Of a DNA stretch of 18,751 nucleotides, positions 15,345-18,751 are shown in pieces (positions within the stretch are counted from its first letter, which is position 1; every line of letters begins with the position of its first letter). A model generated the notes under the pieces. That model made no database searches. It was not told where the DNA came from and saw only the letters and a list, made by a program, of their open reading frames with translations. This stretch comes from SZUA-186 sp041552135. Lineage in GTDB: Bacteria > Pseudomonadota > Gammaproteobacteria > UBA9214. The stretch covers positions 1-18,751 of the forward strand of contig JBFELL010000037.1 in the NCBI GenBank assembly GCA_041552135.1. The letters run 5' to 3'. A program made the translations under genes and the position numbers.

Positions 15345-15421
15345 TGGTCGGGGTAGAGGGATTCGAACCCCCGACATCCTGCTCCCAAAGCAGGCGCGCT
15401 ACCAGACTGCGCTATACCCCG
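15345..15421 (-). tRNA. tRNA-Pro (TGG)
   Basis: A 77-nt cloverleaf with encoded CCA. The acceptor CGGGGTA pairs with TACCCCG. The anticodon stem CTGCT/AGCAG holds loop TTGGGAG, with anticodon TGG. The T arm contains GGGTTCGAATCCC. It is the first gene of the Pro-Arg-His-Lys operon. Confidence 0.97.
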
Positions 15422-15479
15422 CTGCTACAGTCCAAACACGAGGTGAGGCTCACCTGTACCGTTGTTCCTGAGCCCGGCG

Positions 15480-15509
15480 ATGATACGTGGATTGCATGCA
15501 GGGGGTCAA
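15480..15509 (-). promoter_or_regulatory. Promoter of the Pro-Arg-His-Lys tRNA operon
   Basis: On the minus strand TTGACC (15509..15504), an 18-nt spacer and TATCAT (15485..15480) are followed by the GC-rich discriminator CGCCGGGC, typical of stringently controlled stable-RNA promoters. Transcription would start near 15472, about 50 nt before tRNA-Pro. The same 197-bp gap must hold the folD promoter on the plus strand, which I could not identify; a GGCCG triplicate lies at 15521-15535. Confidence 0.75.
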
Positions 15510-15618
15510 ATACCACGCAAGGCCGGGCCGGGCCGGGCGGACGGTCCTGTTGTGTGCGGGGATTGCCGCATGCGAGAATGCCGCGGCAGTAGCAAGCAAC
15601 CTGCTGACCAAGGCACTC

Positions 15619-16473
15619 ATGACAGCAAAACTGATTGATGGCAAGGCGATTGCCGCCGAACTGCGCCACTCCATCCGTGGACGGATCGGGGACCGGCTGG
15701 CAAGTGGCCTGCGGCGACCGGGGCTGGCGGTTATCCTCGTCGGCCAGGATCCGGCGTCGGAAATCTACGTCCGCAACAAACGCAAGGCCTGTGACGAGGC
15801 GGGCCTGCTGTCACGCGCCTATGATCTCCCCGACCACACAGCCGAGATCGAGTTGCTGGAACTGATCGATACCCTGAACGACGATGCGGAAATGGACGGC
15901 ATCCTGGTGCAGTTTCCGCTGCCGGCACAAATCGACCCGGACAAGGTCACGGAGCGTATTCGCCCTGACAAGGATGTTGATGGATTCCATCCCTACAATA
16001 TCGGCCGGCTGGCGCTGCGCCGGCCACTGCTGCGCTCCTGCACGCCACGCGGCGTAATCACAGTACTGGAATCGACCGGCGAGCCGTTTTACGGTCGTGA
16101 GGCTGTGGTGGTGGGCGCGTCCAATATCGTTGGCCGGCCGATGACACTGGAACTGCTGCTGGCCGGCTGCACCGTAACCACCTGCCACCGGTTTACCCGT
16201 GACCTGGACGCCCATGTTGCGAGCGCCGATATTCTCGTCGTGGCGGTAGGCAAGCCCGGTATCGTCGCGGGTGAATGGGTCAAACCGGGCGCCACGGTCG
16301 TCGACGTCGGCATCAACCGGCTGGAAGACGGCAGTCTGACAGGCGATATCGGTTTTGCCGCGGCGCAGGAACGTGCCGCGTGGATAACGCCGGTGCCCGG
16401 GGGCGTTGGCCCGATGACAGTGGCAACGCTGCTGGAAAATACCCTGTTCGCCGCCGAACAGCTGCACGCCTGA
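15619..16473 (+). CDS. folD: Bifunctional methylenetetrahydrofolate dehydrogenase / methenyltetrahydrofolate cyclohydrolase
   Basis: Interconverts 5,10-methylene-, 5,10-methenyl- and 10-formyl-tetrahydrofolate with NADP+, supplying one-carbon units for purines and formyl-Met-tRNA; cytosolic dimer. The product is 284 residues (E. coli 288). Active-site Tyr50 and Lys54/Lys56 lie in YVRNKRKAC. The nucleotide-binding signature VVVGASNIVGRPM is at about residues 163-175, and the C-terminal FolD signature PVPGGVGPMTVATLLENT is intact. The usual VQLPLP motif reads VQFPLP here, a conservative change. The ATG at 15619 has AAGG about 6 nt upstream. The frame is open to 15487, but those residues are not FolD-like and overlap the tRNA promoter. 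Its stop is 6 bp from the stop of convergent cysS, with no visible terminator. Confidence 0.97.
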   Translation: MTAKLIDGKAIAAELRHSIRGRIGDRLASGLRRPGLAVILVGQDPASEIYVRNKRKACDEAGLLSRAYDLPDHTAEIELLELIDTLNDDAEMDGILVQFPLPAQIDPDKVTERIRPDKDVDGFHPYNIGRLALRRPLLRSCTPRGVITVLESTGEPFYGREAVVVGASNIVGRPMTLELLLAGCTVTTCHRFTRDLDAHVASADILVVAVGKPGIVAGEWVKPGATVVDVGINRLEDGSLTGDIGFAAAQERAAWITPVPGGVGPMTVATLLENTLFAAEQLHA

Positions 16474-16479
16474 TAACCG

Positions 16480-17874
16480 CTAGCTGCGGCGCCAGGTCGT
16501 CCCTGCGGGACCGTCCTCGAGCACCACGCCGGCCGCCTCGAGTTCTTCCCGGATGCGGTCGGCCTCGGCCCAGTTCTTCTGCTTTCGTGCCTGCAGGCGA
16601 TTTTCGATCAGTTTTTCTATATCGGCCTCGCTGATGGCATCCGGGTCACCACCCTCGCGCAGATGGGCCTCGGGATCCGCCTTCAACAGTCCCAGGATGC
16701 CGCCAAGCTCCAGCAGGCAGGCCGCAAGCACAGCCGCCCTGGGGCTATCCGTATCACGCTGCCGGTTGATTTCCCGGGCAAGCTCGAACAGCACGGCAAT
16801 GGCCTCCGGCGTATTGAAATCATCGTCCATGGCCGCGTTGAATGCCGTGACCCACGCATCCCCGGCATCACCCGCTGCAGCCGCCGGCTCGATGCCGCGC
16901 AGCGCCGTGTAGAGTCGTGTCAGCGCGGCCTTGCCGTGCTCGAGGTTTTCCTGCGAGTAGTTCAGCGGACTGCGGTAGTGGCTGGCGAGAATGAAGTAGC
17001 GCACGTCCTCCGCACGGTAGCGCTGCAGGATGTCGCGCACGGTGAAGAAGTTGCCGAGTGACTTCGACATCTTCTCCTCGTCGACCCTGACGAATCCGTT
17101 GTGCATCCAGACGTTGACGAAGGGCTCGCCGGTGGCCGCCTCGGACTGGGCGATCTCGTTCTCGTGGTGCGGGAACTTCAGGTCCATGCCGCCGCCGTGG
17201 ATGTCGAAGTGTGCGCCCAGGCAGCTGGTGGACATGGCCGAGCACTCGATGTGCCAGCCCGGCCGGCCATCCCCCCAGGGCGACGGCCAGCTGGGTTCGC
17301 CCGGCTTGGCGGCCTTCCACAGGACGAAATCCAGCGGGTCGTCCTTCGACTCGTCGACGGCGACCCGCTCGCCGGCACGCAGGTCTTCCAGTCGCTTGCC
17401 GGACAGGCGGCCATAGTCGTCGAAGCGGCTGACGTCATAGTAGACATCGCCGTTGCCGCCCTGATAGGCATAGCCCTTGTCGACCAGGGCCTGGATCATG
17501 TCGATGATTTCCTGCATCGAGGCGGTTGCACGCGGCTCCAGGTCCGGCGGCAGTATGCCGAGCGCCTCGGCATCCTCGTGCATGATGCGGGTAAAGCGGT
17601 CAGTCAGTTCGGTGATGCTTTCGCCGTTTTCGTTCGCGCGCTGGATGATCTTGTCGTCGATGTCCGTGATGTTGCGTACATAGGTCACGTCAAGGCCCCG
17701 GCTGCGCAGGTAGCGCACGACGACATCGAACACCACCATGACGCGGGCGTGACCCAGGTGGCAGTAGTCATAGATGGTCATGCCGCAGACGTACATGCGC
17801 ACCCTGCCCGGCTCCATGGGCACGAAGATTTCCTTTTTCCCTGTGAGGCTGTTGTGGATCTTGAGAGTATCCAT
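16480..17874 (-). CDS. cysS: Cysteinyl-tRNA synthetase
   Basis: Class Ia aminoacyl-tRNA synthetase that charges tRNA-Cys; 464 residues (E. coli 461). Zinc ligands that discriminate cysteine are Cys30, Cys211, His236 and Glu240. The HIGH motif is HLGH (39-42) and KMSKS is at 268-272. Other family stretches are present: VRNITDIDDKII, GEPSWPSPWG and GWHIECSAM. The C-terminal anticodon-binding domain ends in a Lys/Glu-rich helix and EDGPAGTTWRR. I start at MDTLKIHNSLTG (ATG 17874), which fits the family, although the ribosome site is weak; ten more codons are open upstream to 17904. It is convergent with folD and divergent from ppiB. cysS next to folD and ppiB is a conserved gammaproteobacterial arrangement. 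Confidence 0.98.
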   Translation of the reverse strand: MDTLKIHNSLTGKKEIFVPMEPGRVRMYVCGMTIYDYCHLGHARVMVVFDVVVRYLRSRGLDVTYVRNITDIDDKIIQRANENGESITELTDRFTRIMHEDAEALGILPPDLEPRATASMQEIIDMIQALVDKGYAYQGGNGDVYYDVSRFDDYGRLSGKRLEDLRAGERVAVDESKDDPLDFVLWKAAKPGEPSWPSPWGDGRPGWHIECSAMSTSCLGAHFDIHGGGMDLKFPHHENEIAQSEAATGEPFVNVWMHNGFVRVDEEKMSKSLGNFFTVRDILQRYRAEDVRYFILASHYRSPLNYSQENLEHGKAALTRLYTALRGIEPAAAAGDAGDAWVTAFNAAMDDDFNTPEAIAVLFELAREINRQRDTDSPRAAVLAACLLELGGILGLLKADPEAHLREGGDPDAISEADIEKLIENRLQARKQKNWAEADRIREELEAAGVVLEDGPAGTTWRRS

Positions 17875-17943
17875 GACGATTCTGCTGGTGATTCGGCGCG
17901 GCACATGGTAACGAAAAGTGAGCCCTGAAACACCCCTGCGTGC

Positions 17944-17971
17944 TTGTAAAGCACGCCGAAGCCGATATTAT
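17944..17971 (+). promoter_or_regulatory. Putative promoter of ppiB
   Basis: TTGTAA (17944-17949), a 16-nt spacer and TATTAT (17966-17971) predict a start near 17978. That is upstream of both usable ppiB starts and downstream of the ATG at 17940, which argues against that ATG. Confidence 0.55.
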
Positions 17972-18002
17972 TGGCGAACCCGTGAAAATGATGGAGATTT
18001 TG

Positions 18003-18593
18003 ATGAAAAATCTGCTCGGCCTGTTACTGGTAGTGACAACCGGCTTTGCCCCGGCGGTCGGCTACACAACTGAAAATCAAACCAAAGGAGTCGGCATGGT
18101 GACTGTAAAGATGGAAACCAGCATGGGTGAGATCACCCTGGAACTGGATGGCAACAAGGCACCGGACACGGTGGCGAACTTTGTCGAATACGCGAATGCC
18201 GGTTTCTATGACGGCACCATCTTTCACCGGGTGATTGCCCGCTTCATGATCCAGGGCGGCGGTTTCGATGTCGACATGAAGCAGAAAAAGACCAATGCCC
18301 CGATCAGGAACGAGGCCGACAACGGCCTGACGAACGATACCGGCACGATCGCCATGGCGCGCACCAGTGACCCGAATTCCGCCACGGCGCAGTTCTTCAT
18401 CAATGTGAAGGACAACGGCTTCCTCAACCACACCGCACCCACCGCGCAGGGCTGGGGCTATGCCGTGTTCGGCAAGGTCACGGACGGCATCGACGTGGTG
18501 CACGCCATCGAGAAGGTCGGCACCACCACCCGTTCCGGCATGCAGGACGTGCCATCGGAAACCGTCACCATCAACAAGGTCACCGTCCAGTAG
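18003..18593 (+). CDS. ppiB: Cyclophilin-type peptidyl-prolyl cis-trans isomerase, with two possible starts (secreted and cytoplasmic)
   Basis: A cyclophilin that speeds proline isomerisation during folding. From ATG 18003 it has 196 residues and begins with a signal peptide (MKNLLGLLLVVTTGFAPAVG). From ATG 18096 it has 165 residues, starts MVTVKMETSMGEITLEL and matches cytoplasmic PpiB in length (E. coli 164). Cyclophilin motifs are NFVEYANAGFYDGTIFHRVI, RFMIQGGGF, IAMARTSDPNSATAQFFINV and WGYAVFGKV. Both starts have ribosome sites: GGAG 6 nt before 18003, and the stronger AAAGGAG 5 nt before 18096. I give the longer form because the predicted promoter lies before it, but the shorter form may be the main or a second product. 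It is divergent from cysS, and lpxH follows after 23 bp, probably in the same transcript. Confidence 0.93.
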   Translation: MKNLLGLLLVVTTGFAPAVGYTTENQTKGVGMVTVKMETSMGEITLELDGNKAPDTVANFVEYANAGFYDGTIFHRVIARFMIQGGGFDVDMKQKKTNAPIRNEADNGLTNDTGTIAMARTSDPNSATAQFFINVKDNGFLNHTAPTAQGWGYAVFGKVTDGIDVVHAIEKVGTTTRSGMQDVPSETVTINKVTVQ

Positions 18594-18616
18594 TACCGCT
18601 GTGACAGGACGCGCGC

Positions 18617-18751
18617 ATGCCGTGCACCCTGTTTATATCCGACCTGCACCTCGACGCGGGACACCCGGCCGCCACGCAGCTGCTGCTGCAGTTGCTCGGT
18701 GGCCGGGCGCGTCACGCCGATGCACTGTACATCCTCGGCGACCTGTTCGAG
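18617..18751 (+). CDS. lpxH: UDP-2,3-diacylglucosamine diphosphatase LpxH, N-terminal part (cut by window end)
   Basis: The first 45 codons of the calcineurin-like phosphoesterase that cleaves UDP-2,3-diacylglucosamine to lipid X in lipid A synthesis, at the inner face of the cytoplasmic membrane. The visible part is MPCTLFISDLHLDAG (metal-binding DLH, Asp9 and His11) and, further on, ADALYILGDLFE with the next metal-binding Asp (GDLFE). It parallels E. coli MATLFIADLHL...ADALYILGDLFE closely. AGGA lies about 7 nt before the ATG. It follows ppiB by 23 bp, the same order as in Pseudomonas. The rest lies outside the window. Confidence 0.93.
   Translation, partial: MPCTLFISDLHLDAGHPAATQLLLQLLGGRARHADALYILGDLFE

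Noticed and set aside
17940..18002. 21-codon N-terminal extension of ppiB
   Set aside because: It begins upstream of the likely -10 box and has no ribosome site; both inner starts have one.

Overview
The window looks like a GC-rich (about 60% by eye) gammaproteobacterial chromosome segment. From 18.75 kb down to 3.5 kb the gene order is lpxH, ppiB, cysS, folD, a tRNA cluster, tig, clpP, clpX, lon, hupB, two tRNAs, ppiD, fabI. This is the order I know from Pseudomonas aeruginosa (around PA1792-PA1806). The protein sequences are clearly gammaproteobacterial, but the genus cannot be fixed from the sequence; a lineage outside Pseudomonas, such as a Chromatiales-like one, is my guess.

Region by region. 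Positions 1-3369 (minus strand) hold an ABC peptide-type importer: a large lipoprotein substrate-binding protein followed, with a one-base overlap, by its membrane permease. The permease reading frame loses its own C-terminus near position 290-310 and runs in frame into the transpeptidase domain of a penicillin-binding protein, leaving the window still open. Divergent from the binding protein is fabI (plus). Then come, on the minus strand, a dicarboxylate/amino-acid:cation symporter that is an extra gene in this neighbourhood, and ppiD. Next is a hupB-tRNA-Val-tRNA-Asp unit ending in a strong terminator. After it lies the proteostasis block lon, clpX, clpP, tig, all minus. lon carries a recognisable sigma-32 heat-shock promoter and its own terminator.

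Positions 14558-15421 hold five minus-strand tRNA genes: Pro(TGG), Arg(TCT), His(GTG) and Lys(CTT) with a promoter and a terminator, then Leu(TAG) with its own promoter just upstream of tig. The tRNA-Arg(TCT) gene is split in its anticodon by a 241-nt sequence that folds as a complete group I self-splicing intron. It lies between bases 34 and 35, the position used by cyanobacterial tRNA-Leu(UAA) introns.

The right end holds folD (plus) converging on cysS (minus), then ppiB (plus) and the first 45 codons of lpxH. ppiB has two well-formed translation starts, one giving a secreted form and one a cytoplasmic form.

Functionally the window is a housekeeping segment: protein folding (tig, ppiD, ppiB), ATP-dependent proteolysis (clpXP, lon), decoding (tRNAs, cysS), one-carbon metabolism (folD), fatty-acid synthesis (fabI) and lipid A synthesis (lpxH). 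The unusual items are the permease/PBP chimera at the left edge, the intron-bearing tRNA-Arg and the dual-start ppiB.
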